DNA of 64,000 nucleotides, taken from Dyella sp. SG609. Lineage in GTDB: Bacteria > Pseudomonadota > Gammaproteobacteria > Xanthomonadales > Rhodanobacteraceae. Below, piece after piece: positions 1-8,457 of this stretch. A model generated the notes under the pieces. The model did not search any database and had not been told where the DNA came from. It saw nothing but the letters and a program-made list of their open reading frames with translations. The DNA is taken from NCBI RefSeq assembly GCF_012275375.1, contig NZ_JAAZQJ010000001.1:1-64000 (forward strand), read 5' to 3'. Both the position numbers and the translations under genes were made by a program. The stretch's first letter is position 1. Each line of letters opens with the position of its first letter.

Positions 1-16
1 CTATTTCTCTTTGGTT

Positions 17-46
17 ACTTTCTCTTTGAGCCAGCAAAGAGAAAGT
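17..46. repeat. Inverted repeat (hairpin) at the window edge
   Basis: Arms ACTTTCTCTTTG (17-28) and CAAAGAGAAAGT (35-46) are perfectly complementary around a 6-nt loop. The CTCTTTGGTTACTTTCTCTTTG region also contains a direct repeat. It lies beyond the 3' end of mfd, so it is probably an intergenic repeat element and may help end transcription. Function is inference. Confidence 0.6.
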
Positions 47-141
47 GACTCGGGCGCCGGCAGGCGTCCGAAATGCCCGCTGCATAAGCGGCCAGGTCGC
101 GGTAACGCAAAAAACCAGGCGACAGAAATTGAACCCCGCCC

Positions 142-158
142 TACGCCGGAATGACGAG
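142..158. repeat. Short REP-like half element
   Basis: TACGCCGGAATGACGAG is the reverse complement of a sequence nearly repeated at 23442-23460 (CTCGTCATTCCGGCGCAGG) and in a hairpin at 56438-56463. It sits just after the mfd stop codon. This looks like a dispersed intergenic REP-type element. Confidence 0.5.
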
Positions 159-160
159 CA

Positions 161-3100
161 TCAAGCGGGCCTCCGCGCCCCCAACTGCACCAGAATCTCC
201 TGCGCCGTGCGGATGCGCTCCGCCGCCCCGGGCAACTCCAGCAGCACCTTCAGCTTGTCCTGGCCATCCAGCTTGTACACGCGCGGCTGGCCCTGGATCA
301 GGCGGATGATCGCCAGCGGATCCACCTCGGGCTTCTCGCGGAAAGTAATGCGACCGCCGTTCGGCCCGAAGTCCAGCTTGCGGATGCCCAGCGGCGTCGC
401 CATCAGCTTCAGGCCGGCGATGGCGAACAGCGTCTTGGCCTGCTCCGGCAGCAGGCCGAAGCGGTCGATCATTTCCACCTGCAGGTCGCGCAGCGCCTCG
501 TCGTGGCGCGCGCTGGCGATGCGCTTGTAGAGCGTCAGGCGGGTGTGCACGTCGGGCAGGTAGTCGTCGGGGATCAAGGCCGGCAGATGCAGTTCCACCT
601 CGGTCTCGTGCTCGGAGCTGAGGTCGAAGTCCGGCACCTTGCCCGACTTCAGCGCACGCACCGCGCGCTCCAGCAATTCCGTGTACAGCCCGAAGCCGAT
701 CTCCTGGATCTGCCCCGACTGCTCGTCGCCGAGCAGCTCGCCCGCCCCGCGGATTTCCAGGTCGTGCGTGGCCAGCGTAAAGCCCGCGCCCAGTTCTTCG
801 AGCGAAGCCAGCGCTTCCAGGCGCTTCTCCGCGTCCGCCGTCATCGCCTTGCGGTCCGGCACGACCAGATAGGCATAGGCGCGGTGGTGCGAACGCCCCA
901 CGCGGCCGCGCAGCTGGTGCAGCTGGGCCAGGCCGAAGCGGTCGGCGCGGTCGATGATGATGGTGTTGGCGGTGGGGATGTCGATGCCGGTCTCGATGAT
1001 GGTGGTGCACACCAGCACGTTGAAGCGCTGGCGATGGAAGTCCGCCATCACCTGTTCCAGTTCGCGCTCGGCCATCTGGCCGTGGGCGATGCCGATGCGC
1101 GCTTCCGGAATCAGCTCCTGCAGCTCGCGCGCGGTGCGCTCGATGCTGTCCACCTCGTTGTGCAGGAAGTACACCTGGCCGCCGCGCGCCAGCTCGCGCT
1201 GGAACGCCTCGCGCACCGTGGCCGGATCCCACGCGCTGACGAAGGTGCGCACCGCCATGCGGTGCGCCGGCGGCGTGGCGATCAGGGACAGGTCGCGCAG
1301 GCCGCTCATCGCCATGTTCAAGGTGCGCGGGATCGGCGTGGCGGTCATGGTCAGCAGGTCGACTTCGGCGCGCAGCTTCTTCAGCTGCTCCTTCTGGCGC
1401 ACGCCGAAGCGCTGCTCCTCGTCGACGATCACCAGGCCCAGATTCTTGAAGCGGATATCCGGCTGCAGCAGCTTGTGCGTGCCGATGATCACGTCGATCT
1501 GGCCTTCGGCCAGGCGCTTCAGCGCGTCGTTCACTTCCTTGGTGGACTTGAAGCGCGACAGCACGTCCACGCGCACCGGCCAGTCGGCGAAGCGGTCGGC
1601 GAAGTTGCGGAAGTGCTGCTGCGCCAGCAGGGTGGTGGGCACCAGCACCGCCACCTGCTTGCCGGCGGTGGCGGCGGCGAACGCGGCGCGCAGCGCGACT
1701 TCCGTCTTGCCGAAGCCGACGTCGCCGCAGATCACGCGGTCCATCGCGCGCGGCGCGGCGAGGTCGCCGAGCACGGCGTCGATCGCCTGGGCCTGGTCCG
1801 GGGTTTCCTCGAACGGGAAGCTGGCGCCGAATTCTTCCACCAGCTGGCGGTCGATCGGCAGCGATTCGCCGCCGCGCGCCTCGCGCTGCGCATAGATGGC
1901 CAGCAGCTCGGCGGCCACGTCGCGCACCTTCTCCGCAGCCTTGCGGCGCGCGCGTTCCCAGGCGTCGCCGCCCAGCGAATGCAGCGGCGCCAGTTCCGGC
2001 GCGGTGCCGGTGTAGCGGCTGACCAGGCCCAGCTGCGCCACCGGCACGTAGAGCTTGTCGCCCTTGGCGTACTCGATGGTGAGGAACTCGCCCTCGGTGC
2101 CGCCCAGCTCCATCGACACCAGGCCCTGGTAGCGGCCCACGCCGTGGTCGACGTGCACGATGGGCGCGCCGATGGTCAGCTCGGTGAGGTCGCGGATGAT
2201 CGCGTCCGGATCGCGCGCCGCGCCGCGGCGGCGCTTGCGCTCGGTGCGCACGCGCTCGCCGTACAGCTCGCGCTCGGTGAGTACGGTGATCGCCGGCGAT
2301 TTAAGCGCGAAGCCCTGCTCCAGGCCCGCGATGGCGATGGCGAATTTAGGTCCGCCGCCGTCCGCCGCCAGGAAGCGCGGCCAGCCGTCGATGCTGTCGG
2401 GCTTCAGCCCCGCCGCGGCAAGGGTTTCGATCAGCGCCTCGCGGCGGCCGGCCGAATCGGCGGCGATCAGCACGCGGCCCGGATAGCTGCCCAGGAAATG
2501 GCGCAGCGAGGTGCCGGGTTCCTCGCCCTTGCGGTTGAGCGGCAGCTCCGGCGCCGGCTGGGTGCCGATGTCGGCGGCGTGTTCGTGGCCGCTGGGCACC
2601 ACTTCAACGCGCAGTCGGCGGTTGAGCTGTTCGCGCAGTTGTTCCGGCGGCAGGTAGAGTTCGGCCGGCGGCAGCACCGGGCGTTCGATGTCGTGCGCAC
2701 GCTGGTCGTAGCGCTCGCCGGTCTGCTGCCAGAACTGTTCGGCCGATTCCAGCGCCTCCTCGCCCAGCAGGAAGACGGCGCCCTCGCCGAGATAGTCGAA
2801 CAAGGTGGCGGTCTGCTCGAAGAACAGCGGCAGGTAGTACTCGATGCCGCCGGGCGTCACGCCTTCCTTCATGTCCTGGTACAGCGGGCAGCGGCGCACG
2901 TCGATCGGGAAGCGCTCGCGCAGCTTGCCGCGGAAATCCTTGGCGGCCTGTTCGGTGAGCGGGAATTCGCGTGCCGGCAGCAGCTCCACTTTTTCCACCG
3001 GCTGCTGCGAGCGCTGGGTTTCCGGATCGAAGCTGCGGATCGATTCCACTTCGTCGTCGAACAGCTCGATGCGGTACGGCTCGCCCGCGCCCATCGGGAA

Positions 3101-3619
3101 GATGTCGATCAGCGCGCCGCGCACGGCGAAGTCGCCGGGCTCGGCCACCTGCGGCACGTTGCGGTAGCCGGCCGCTTCCAGCCGGCGCTGCTCGGCGGAG
3201 AGATCCAGCTTCTGGCCCTTCTTCAGCACCAGGCCGGAGCCGGTCACGTGGCTGTGCGGCGCGATGCGCTGCATCAGCGTGGCCACCGGCACCACCAGCA
3301 CGCCGCGCCTGGTCGACGGCAGGCTGTAGAGGGTGGCGATGCGCTGGGAGACGATCTCCGGATGCGGGCTGAAGATGTCGTAGGGCAGGGTTTCCCAGTC
3401 CGGGAAATGCAGCACCGGCAGGTCGCCGGCGAACAGCTTCAGTTCGTCCTCCAGCGCGTGCGCGCGCTGCGTGTCGCGCGTCACCGCCACCAGCAGGCCG
3501 GCGTGCGCACGGGCGGCTTCGGCCACCAGCAGGGCGCGCGAGGAGCCGTGCGGCGGCGTCCAGTAGCGGCGGTGCTTGGGCGTGGTGGGAAGGGCGGGGA
3601 GCAGAATGGGACTGGGCAT
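161..3619 (-). CDS. mfd: Transcription-repair coupling factor Mfd
   Basis: A cytoplasmic ATP-dependent translocase that removes RNA polymerase stalled at DNA lesions and recruits UvrA for nucleotide-excision repair. The 1152-residue product has the full family length. The N-terminal third is UvrB-like (HFPDWETLPYD near residue 70). A CarD-like RNA-polymerase interaction domain follows (VHVDHGVGRYQGL, about residue 490). The helicase module has Walker A GDVGFGKTE near residue 633, DEEQ near 731 and TATPIPRTL after it, and ends in the TRCF C-terminal domain. The ATG at 3619 (MPSPILLP) is preferred. An upstream TTG at 3676 would add 19 residues with no family-like sequence. The gene stands alone, downstream of the GNAT gene. 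Confidence 0.97.
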   Translation of the reverse strand: MPSPILLPALPTTPKHRRYWTPPHGSSRALLVAEAARAHAGLLVAVTRDTQRAHALEDELKLFAGDLPVLHFPDWETLPYDIFSPHPEIVSQRIATLYSLPSTRRGVLVVPVATLMQRIAPHSHVTGSGLVLKKGQKLDLSAEQRRLEAAGYRNVPQVAEPGDFAVRGALIDIFPMGAGEPYRIELFDDEVESIRSFDPETQRSQQPVEKVELLPAREFPLTEQAAKDFRGKLRERFPIDVRRCPLYQDMKEGVTPGGIEYYLPLFFEQTATLFDYLGEGAVFLLGEEALESAEQFWQQTGERYDQRAHDIERPVLPPAELYLPPEQLREQLNRRLRVEVVPSGHEHAADIGTQPAPELPLNRKGEEPGTSLRHFLGSYPGRVLIAADSAGRREALIETLAAAGLKPDSIDGWPRFLAADGGGPKFAIAIAGLEQGFALKSPAITVLTERELYGERVRTERKRRRGAARDPDAIIRDLTELTIGAPIVHVDHGVGRYQGLVSMELGGTEGEFLTIEYAKGDKLYVPVAQLGLVSRYTGTAPELAPLHSLGGDAWERARRKAAEKVRDVAAELLAIYAQREARGGESLPIDRQLVEEFGASFPFEETPDQAQAIDAVLGDLAAPRAMDRVICGDVGFGKTEVALRAAFAAATAGKQVAVLVPTTLLAQQHFRNFADRFADWPVRVDVLSRFKSTKEVNDALKRLAEGQIDVIIGTHKLLQPDIRFKNLGLVIVDEEQRFGVRQKEQLKKLRAEVDLLTMTATPIPRTLNMAMSGLRDLSLIATPPAHRMAVRTFVSAWDPATVREAFQRELARGGQVYFLHNEVDSIERTARELQELIPEARIGIAHGQMAERELEQVMADFHRQRFNVLVCTTIIETGIDIPTANTIIIDRADRFGLAQLHQLRGRVGRSHHRAYAYLVVPDRKAMTADAEKRLEALASLEELGAGFTLATHDLEIRGAGELLGDEQSGQIQEIGFGLYTELLERAVRALKSGKVPDFDLSSEHETEVELHLPALIPDDYLPDVHTRLTLYKRIASARHDEALRDLQVEMIDRFGLLPEQAKTLFAIAGLKLMATPLGIRKLDFGPNGGRITFREKPEVDPLAIIRLIQGQPRVYKLDGQDKLKVLLELPGAAERIRTAQEILVQLGARRPA

Positions 3620-3685
3620 GTCGCGCTGGCGTTCCGTGGGTTCGGCCAGGACGGCCGCGCCGGTGAAAGCGGGCAAGTGTAACGC

Positions 3686-3711
3686 GACCGCCCCGGCGAG
3701 CCGGGGCGGTC
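3686..3711 (-). terminator. GC-rich hairpin downstream of the GNAT gene
   Basis: GACCGCCCCGG (3686-3696) and CCGGGGCGGTC (3701-3711) form a perfect 11-bp stem with a CGAG loop, between the acetyltransferase stop and the mfd start. No T-run follows, so termination is plausible rather than certain. Confidence 0.5.
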
Positions 3712-3763
3712 GGAAGTCATATGGGAGTTTGCCGCGGTGTATGCGCCACCGCGGTGCCGCGGC

Positions 3764-4378
3764 TCAGAGCCGCAGGGAGATCTGCGTGGTGCCGGGTTCT
3801 TCCGGGCTCAGGCGGCGCACGAAGCCCAGTTCCTTGCACAGCTGCAACATCGGGCGGTTCTCCAGCAGCACGTAGCCCCAGAGCTCGGCCAGGCCGCGCT
3901 GGCGGCAGTCGTCGACCAGGCGCTGCATCAGCAGGGCGCCCAGGCCGACGCGGGCCCAGTCGCGCTCCACCAGCACCGAGAATTCCGCGCTGTTGGCCGC
4001 CTCGTCCACATAGATGCGGCCCACCCCGCGCATTTCCGCCGGCTGCACGGTCTCGTCCATCAGCACGTAGGCGCTTTCGACGGCCGGGTCCACCCGGCTC
4101 AGCCGCTGCGCCATCGGCGCCGGCAGCTCGGACATGGCGTGCAGGAAGCGGCGGCGGATGTCCTCCGGCGACAGCCGGCCGAAGCAGCGCTGCAGCGCTG
4201 CCACGTCGCCCGGCTCGATCGCGCGCAGGCGCAGCTCGCGGCCGTCGCGGGTGCGGACCAGCTCACCCTTGGGCGAGGTGCTGACCTCGGCCAGCCGGGG
4301 GCGGGCGAAGCGCTCGTTGCTGGGCGGGGGCAGGGGACGACGGGCGGGGGACATATCGGTAAGGAAGTTCGCAGCCAT
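3764..4378 (-). CDS. GNAT family N-acetyltransferase
   Basis: A predicted acetyl-CoA-dependent N-acetyltransferase of about 204 residues with unknown substrate. The acetyl-CoA loop is seen as VGLGALLMQRLVDDCRQRGL about two thirds of the way along. It is preceded by the beta-4 strand NSAEFSVLVE and followed by NRPMLQLCKELGF, the usual GNAT motif B. Residues about 35-95 (RDGRELRLRAIEPGD...) match the N-terminal strand-helix part of stand-alone GNATs and of the GNAT module attached to acyl-CoA synthetase-like lysine acetyltransferases. The ATG at 4378 (MAANFLTD) is chosen. A 14-residue longer reading from 4420 runs into the promoter region. Monocistronic and divergent from the MmcQ gene. Confidence 0.85.
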   Translation of the reverse strand: MAANFLTDMSPARRPLPPPSNERFARPRLAEVSTSPKGELVRTRDGRELRLRAIEPGDVAALQRCFGRLSPEDIRRRFLHAMSELPAPMAQRLSRVDPAVESAYVLMDETVQPAEMRGVGRIYVDEAANSAEFSVLVERDWARVGLGALLMQRLVDDCRQRGLAELWGYVLLENRPMLQLCKELGFVRRLSPEEPGTTQISLRL

Positions 4379-4560
4379 GTTCCGTACTTTACCGTATTGT
4401 GTGCATCGCAACATGAACAAAACTGGTTTACAGGCGTGGCTTTACGTCGCGCTTGAGTCCGTTCATGTTGCGGCCCGGCACGCCTCCGGGAAGACGGCCT
4501 CCGGCCGAGTCGCCACAATGCGCGGACGATCGGCCAGATGGCGCCGACAGGGAGCGGGGC

Positions 4561-4947
4561 ATGGGCAAGGCCGGCAAGGGCATGACGGTGGTTCAGCTGG
4601 AAGCCCTGTGCGGGGCCTGGCCGGGGGTGACCCGCGACATCAAGTGGGGCGAGGACCTGGTCTTCAGCGTGGGCGGCAAGATGTTCGCCATCACCCGCGC
4701 CGAGCAGGCGGCCCATGGCCACCGCCTGGCGCTGAAGGTGGCCGACGACCGCTTCCTGGAGCTGACCGACCAGCCGGGCATCGTCCCCTCGCCCTACCTG
4801 GCCCGCGCGCACTGGGTCGCCGTGGTGGAGCCGGAGCGCTTCGCCACCGGCGAGCTGGACGCGATGGTGCGCGACTCCTACACCCTGGTGCGCGCCAAGC
4901 TCACCAAGAAACTGCAGAAAGAGCTGGCGCCCCTGCCGCCGGCCTGA
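4561..4947 (+). CDS. MmcQ/YjbR family protein
   Basis: A small cytoplasmic protein (128 residues) of the MmcQ/YjbR fold, a double-wing family often described as DNA-binding-like but without a settled role. Diagnostic features are the early WPGVTRDIKWGEDLVFSVGGKMFAI block, the middle RLALKVADDRFLEL strand and the C-terminal DSYTLVRAKLTKKLQ helix. Start ATG 4561 follows GGGAGCGGGGC, a fair ribosome-binding site; an internal ATG (4582) is the alternative. It precedes the VOC gene by 16 bp in the same direction, so the two are probably co-transcribed. Confidence 0.85.
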   Translation: MGKAGKGMTVVQLEALCGAWPGVTRDIKWGEDLVFSVGGKMFAITRAEQAAHGHRLALKVADDRFLELTDQPGIVPSPYLARAHWVAVVEPERFATGELDAMVRDSYTLVRAKLTKKLQKELAPLPPA

Positions 4948-4963
4948 ATCGACGGGAATAACG

Positions 4964-5353
4964 ATGAAACAGCATCTCGGCGCCCTGGCGCTGCTCGTGG
5001 CCGATTACGACCAGGCCATCGCCTGGTACACCCGCGTGATGAATTTCGAGCTGATCGAAGACACCCGCCTGGACGAGGAAAAACGCTGGGTGGTGCTGGC
5101 GCCGCGCGGCTCCACCGAAACGCGCCTGCTGCTGGCCCGCGCCTCCAATGAGGAACAGCGCGCCTCGATCGGCCACCAGGCCGGCGGCCGCGTGTTCCTG
5201 CTGCTCAATACCGACGATTTCTGGCGCGACTACGAACGCATGAAAGCCGCCGGCTGCACCTTCTGCGAGGAACCGCGCGAAGAGGCCTACGGCACCGTGG
5301 TGGTGTTCCAGGACCTCTACGGCAACAAGTGGGATCTGCTGCAGCGCAAGTAA
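4964..5353 (+). CDS. VOC family (glyoxalase/dioxygenase fold) protein
   Basis: A 129-residue vicinal-oxygen-chelate protein made of two beta-alpha-beta-beta-beta modules: an N-terminal LGALALLVADYDQAIAWYT and a C-terminal block ending VVFQDLYGNKWDLLQ. The DLYGNKWDL ending is the typical VOC second-module glutamate/aspartate region. Such stand-alone proteins include glyoxalase-I-like enzymes and antibiotic-sequestering proteins. The substrate cannot be read from sequence. It is likely co-transcribed with the preceding YjbR gene and converges on the CDF transporter 10 bp away. Confidence 0.85.
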   Translation: MKQHLGALALLVADYDQAIAWYTRVMNFELIEDTRLDEEKRWVVLAPRGSTETRLLLARASNEEQRASIGHQAGGRVFLLLNTDDFWRDYERMKAAGCTFCEEPREEAYGTVVVFQDLYGNKWDLLQRK

Positions 5354-5363
5354 GGCGTTGCGC

Positions 5364-6272
5364 TCAGTCCGCCACGTCCGGCTCGAAGAAGCTCCACGCC
5401 ACGTCCGGGAAGCGCGCCTTCATGGCGCGCTCCACCGCATTGATGTTGTGGATCAGCGCGAGATTGTCCGCCGCCGGCGCCATGCGCGCCTTCACCGAGA
5501 CCATCACGTCCGGGCCCAGCTGCAGGGTGATCAGGTTCAGCACCTCGGCCACTTCCGGCCGCTCGGCCAGGAACGCCAGCAGCTCCTGGCGGCGGCGCGG
5601 CTCCACGCCCTGGCCGATCAGCAGGGCTTTCACTTCCACCGCCACGGCGATGGCGACCACCACCAGCAGCACGCCGATGGCGATGGTGCCGACCGCATCG
5701 AACAGCAGGTTGCCGGTGAGGATGGTGGCGAGGATCGCCAGCAGCGCCAGCGCCAGGCCGAGCAGGGCGGCCAGGTCTTCGCCGAAGATCACCAGCAGCT
5801 CGCTCGAACGGGTCTCGCGGAACCACTGCCACAGGCCCATGCCGTCGCGCGCCTTGTTCACTTCCTGCATGCAGCCGCGCATCGAGATGCCTTCCATCAC
5901 GATGCCGAACACCAGCACGCCCACCGCCAGCCACGGACGCTGCAGCGGCTCGGGCGAACCGAGCTTGTGCACGCCCTCGTAGATGGAAAACATGCCGCCC
6001 ACGCTGAACAGCAGGATGGCCACCAGGAAGGACCAGAAATACAGCGCGCGGCCCCAGCCCAGCGGATAGTCCTCGCTGGGCGGGCGCTTGGCCTGGCGCA
6101 TGCCCAGCAGGAGCAGGCCCTGGTTGCCGCAGTCGGCCAGCGAATGGATCGCCTCGGCCAGCATCGCGCCGGAGCCGGTCAGCACCGCGGCGGCGAGCTT
6201 GCTGAGAAAGATGGCGAAGTTGGCGCCCAGCGCCAGCAGCACCGCCTTCAACGAATTCGCATGACCCGACAT
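5364..6272 (-). CDS. Cation diffusion facilitator (CDF) family transporter
   Basis: An inner-membrane divalent-metal/proton antiporter (302 residues). Hydrophobic segments are spread along the first two thirds (AVLLALGANFAIFLSKLAAAVL, then ALYFWSFLVAILLFSVGGMF and others), with a cytoplasmic C-terminal domain of alpha-beta-beta type (VLNLITLQLGPDVMVSVKARM). The first transport site is recognisable as HSLADCGNQ in the second helix. The fifth-helix site is a less usual GEDLAALLGLAL. This resembles the CDF branch with DUF-like C-termini rather than classic zinc exporters such as CzcD. Metal specificity is unknown. It stands alone, convergent with the VOC gene. Confidence 0.88.
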   Translation of the reverse strand: MSGHANSLKAVLLALGANFAIFLSKLAAAVLTGSGAMLAEAIHSLADCGNQGLLLLGMRQAKRPPSEDYPLGWGRALYFWSFLVAILLFSVGGMFSIYEGVHKLGSPEPLQRPWLAVGVLVFGIVMEGISMRGCMQEVNKARDGMGLWQWFRETRSSELLVIFGEDLAALLGLALALLAILATILTGNLLFDAVGTIAIGVLLVVVAIAVAVEVKALLIGQGVEPRRRQELLAFLAERPEVAEVLNLITLQLGPDVMVSVKARMAPAADNLALIHNINAVERAMKARFPDVAWSFFEPDVAD

Positions 6273-6313
6273 CGGACTCTTCCCTGAAACCTAAGTAATG
6301 AATGAAACGCGCG

Positions 6314-6826
6314 TCAGCGGATGCCCACGCCCACGCCCACGCCGAAATGCACGTTGTTCTTGCCGCTGCTCAGCTCGCTGGCGGTCCACACGTGCGACTG
6401 GTTCACCTTCACCAGCGGGAACACGTAGGGCGCCTCGCCGACCTTGCCGGCGCGGCTGCCGCTGATCTGGCCGTCGATGGTCATCAGCGCGCCGGCCGGG
6501 TAGTCCATCGGTTCCACATAGCCGGGCATGGTGGCGATAAAGCGGCCCAGGCCGCTGTCGTTCGCCTTCGGGCGCTGCGAGCCATCGAGCGGATAGGCCA
6601 GCACTTCGATCTCGCTGCGGTCCGGCAGGTTGCGCACCGCCACCACGCGGCCGCCCCAGATCACCGGCGCATTGCTGTAGCGCTCCGGCGCCTCGGCCAC
6701 GTTGAACGGCGCGGCGGCGAGGGTGCCGGTGGACTTGTAGATCGGCGCGGGCGCGCAGGCGCTCAGGCCGAGCAGGGCGGCGGCGGCCGCCAGGCGAAGG
6801 ACGAGATAGGCGTTCGGCATGCGCAT
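6314..6826 (-). CDS. Slp family outer-membrane lipoprotein
   Basis: A starvation-inducible Slp-type lipoprotein (170 residues). The signal sequence ends in the lipobox LSAC with Cys24, so the mature protein is lipidated and probably outer-membrane-anchored. The family core is visible as VIWGGRVVAVRNLPDRSEIEVLAYPLD, with FIATMPGYVEPMDYPAGALMTIDGQISG after it. The protein ends in a short GVGVGVGI tail, encoded by a CCCACG hexanucleotide run near 6325-6340. In enterobacteria Slp-type proteins respond to stationary phase and acid. The role here is inferred from family only. It lies downstream of rlmJ on the same strand. Confidence 0.85.
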   Translation of the reverse strand: MRMPNAYLVLRLAAAAALLGLSACAPAPIYKSTGTLAAAPFNVAEAPERYSNAPVIWGGRVVAVRNLPDRSEIEVLAYPLDGSQRPKANDSGLGRFIATMPGYVEPMDYPAGALMTIDGQISGSRAGKVGEAPYVFPLVKVNQSHVWTASELSSGKNNVHFGVGVGVGIR

Positions 6827-6966
6827 GGTCGGTCTCCTGCGTGAGGTGGGACGGTGGGACGGCGCGGGTCGAGTGTCGGCGCGAGGGCGCGCCAGGTCGA
6901 GTGTCCGCGCGCGTGCGCGGACGCGGCGCCAAGCTTAGCCGCGGGGCGGCCGGGGGCGATAGCGGC

Positions 6967-7842
6967 TCAGTCGGCTTCCTGGATCAGCCAGTCCAGCTTC
7001 CAGTTGGCCGGGCGCTCCTGCGACAGCAGCCGGCTCATCGCGCGCAGCGGTTCGCGCAGCACCTCGTCGAACTTCCACGGCGCATTGAGGATGATCATGC
7101 CCGAGCCGTTGAGGCGCAGCGGCGAGTCGTCCGGACGCAGCAGCAGTTCCGCGCGCAGCGCGCGGCGCACGCCGCTGTGCTGCACCCAGCGCAGGAACGG
7201 CTGCACCTGGCTGCGCAGCTTGATCGGATACCACACCGCATACACGCCGGTCGGCCAGCGCAGCAGCGCGGCTTTCAGCGCCTGCTCGATGGTGCGGTAC
7301 TCGGCTTCCTGCGCCTCGTACGGCGGATCGATCAGTACCAGGCCGCGCTTTTCCTTCGGCGGCAGCAGGCCTTTCAAGGCTTCGTAGCCGTTGCGCTCGT
7401 GCACGTGCACGCGGCGGTCGTGATGGAACAGCTCGCGCAGGCGCGTGGCTTCGTCCGGCTGAAGTTCGCACAGCTGCGCGCTGTCGATCTCGCGCAGGGC
7501 ATTGGCGGCCTGCAGCGGCGAACCCGGATACAGGCGCAGCCCGTCCTTGTTGCCGGGCAGCGCCAGCACCGAGTCCAGCCAGTGGCGCAGCAGCGGCGGC
7601 AGCGGGCCGGAAGGAGTGCTCTGGTGCAGGTCGGGGAACAGCAGGCGGGCGATGCCGTCCTTGTATTCGCCGGTCTTGCCCGCTTCGGCGCTGTCGAGCG
7701 CATAGCAGCCGCTGCCCGCATGCGTGTCGATCAGGCAGAACGGCGTGGGCTTGGCCTTCATCGCCTCGATCAGGGCGAACAGCACGGTGTGCTTGAGGAC
7801 ATCGGCGAAATTGCCGGCGTGGTAGGCGTGGCGATAGTTCAT
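6967..7842 (-). CDS. rlmJ: 23S rRNA (adenine(2030)-N(6))-methyltransferase RlmJ
   Basis: An S-adenosylmethionine-dependent enzyme that methylates A2030 of 23S rRNA. The 291-residue length matches the family. The N-terminal MNYRHAYHAGNFADVLKH is diagnostic of RlmJ. A SAM-binding IDTHAGSGCY motif follows, and the catalytic motif IV is LIDPPYE (about residue 175), with GMIILNAPWKFD near the C-terminus. The start is the only sensible ATG and lies 10 bp inside the edge of a long palindrome. Confidence 0.95.
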   Translation of the reverse strand: MNYRHAYHAGNFADVLKHTVLFALIEAMKAKPTPFCLIDTHAGSGCYALDSAEAGKTGEYKDGIARLLFPDLHQSTPSGPLPPLLRHWLDSVLALPGNKDGLRLYPGSPLQAANALREIDSAQLCELQPDEATRLRELFHHDRRVHVHERNGYEALKGLLPPKEKRGLVLIDPPYEAQEAEYRTIEQALKAALLRWPTGVYAVWYPIKLRSQVQPFLRWVQHSGVRRALRAELLLRPDDSPLRLNGSGMIILNAPWKFDEVLREPLRAMSRLLSQERPANWKLDWLIQEAD

Positions 7843-7851
7843 TCCGCCATT

Positions 7852-7928
7852 GTAGGTTGGGGTGAGCCCCAGGCGAACCCCAACGTTGCCGCCATGTTGG
7901 GGTTCGCCTGGGGCTCACCCCAACCTAC
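7852..7928. repeat. 33-bp-arm perfect palindrome, copy 1
   Basis: Arms at 7852-7884 and 7896-7928 are perfectly complementary over 33 bp with an 11-nt loop. The arms begin GTAGGTTGGGGTGAGCC and end GGCGAACCCCAAC. It lies between divergent rlmJ and copL. Copies 2-4 are at 11693, 14404 and 18561. Confidence 0.9.
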
Positions 7929-7953
7929 GCCATGCGGTGAAGCCGCTTGAAGC

Positions 7954-7967
7954 CAACTCCAGAGTTG
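7954..7967. promoter_or_regulatory. Dyad upstream of copL
   Basis: CAACTCCAGAGTTG is a 6-bp-arm dyad 33 bp upstream of the copL start, in the only stretch available for the copper operon promoter between the palindrome and the gene. It could be a metal-regulator site. No regulator gene is adjacent, and I could not place clear -35/-10 boxes. Confidence 0.35.
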
Positions 7968-8000
7968 TTCCCCCTGGTGCCCGCTGGCATCCTCCGGCTC

Positions 8001-8378
8001 ATGTTCCATCGCCTCCTGCAATCGCTACGCCGTTCCCGCGCCCTGTTCGCGCTGGCGCTGTGCGCGTGGCTGCTGCTGGCGGGCATGGCCTGGGCCGCGG
8101 GCGGCTGCTGCGACGACATGCGGCCGGCGCCGGCCAAGGCGATGCAGATGGACGGCCATGCCGGCATGCATGGCATGCACGACGCGCAGCCGCAACCGCC
8201 GCATACGCATGGCCACGCGGCGCCGGATTGCACCTGCGCGCACGCGCCGGCCAGGCTGGACGGCGTCGCCATCGTCGCCGCCGCGCATCCTTCGCCCGAA
8301 CGTCTGGGCCTGCCGCGCGGCAGCGAAGCCGCGCCGCAACAGCCCGCCAAACCTCCCTTGAGACCCCCGTCGGCCTGA
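8001..8378 (+). CDS. copL: CopL-type metal-binding regulatory protein
   Basis: A small exported protein (125 residues) at the head of the copper operon. It has a hydrophobic signal segment (ALFALALCAWLLLAGMAWA), then a Cys/Met/His-rich stretch with GGCCDDM, MQMDGHAGMHGMHD, HTHGH and DCTCAH, which offers many Cu ligands. In Xanthomonas, copL lies immediately upstream of copAB and is needed for copper-inducible expression. Position and composition here match that family closely. ATG 8001 is chosen because it places the signal peptide at the N-terminus. An upstream TTG at 7947 would add 18 residues overlapping the promoter dyad. Identity is by context and composition rather than catalytic motif. 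Confidence 0.8.
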   Translation: MFHRLLQSLRRSRALFALALCAWLLLAGMAWAAGGCCDDMRPAPAKAMQMDGHAGMHGMHDAQPQPPHTHGHAAPDCTCAHAPARLDGVAIVAAAHPSPERLGLPRGSEAAPQQPAKPPLRPPSA

Positions 8379-8457
8379 CTGTCGTGCATGGCGCGGCCGC
8401 TACGGCCGCTCTTTATCCATGCCTGCGCGGCAGGCACGAGCATGACGGAGTTTCAGC

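Noticed and set aside
503-3682. A 1059-codon open frame on the plus strand opposite mfd
   Set aside because: It is the antisense of mfd in GC-rich DNA. Its product is His/Gln/Arg-rich without domains, while the minus strand gives a complete Mfd.
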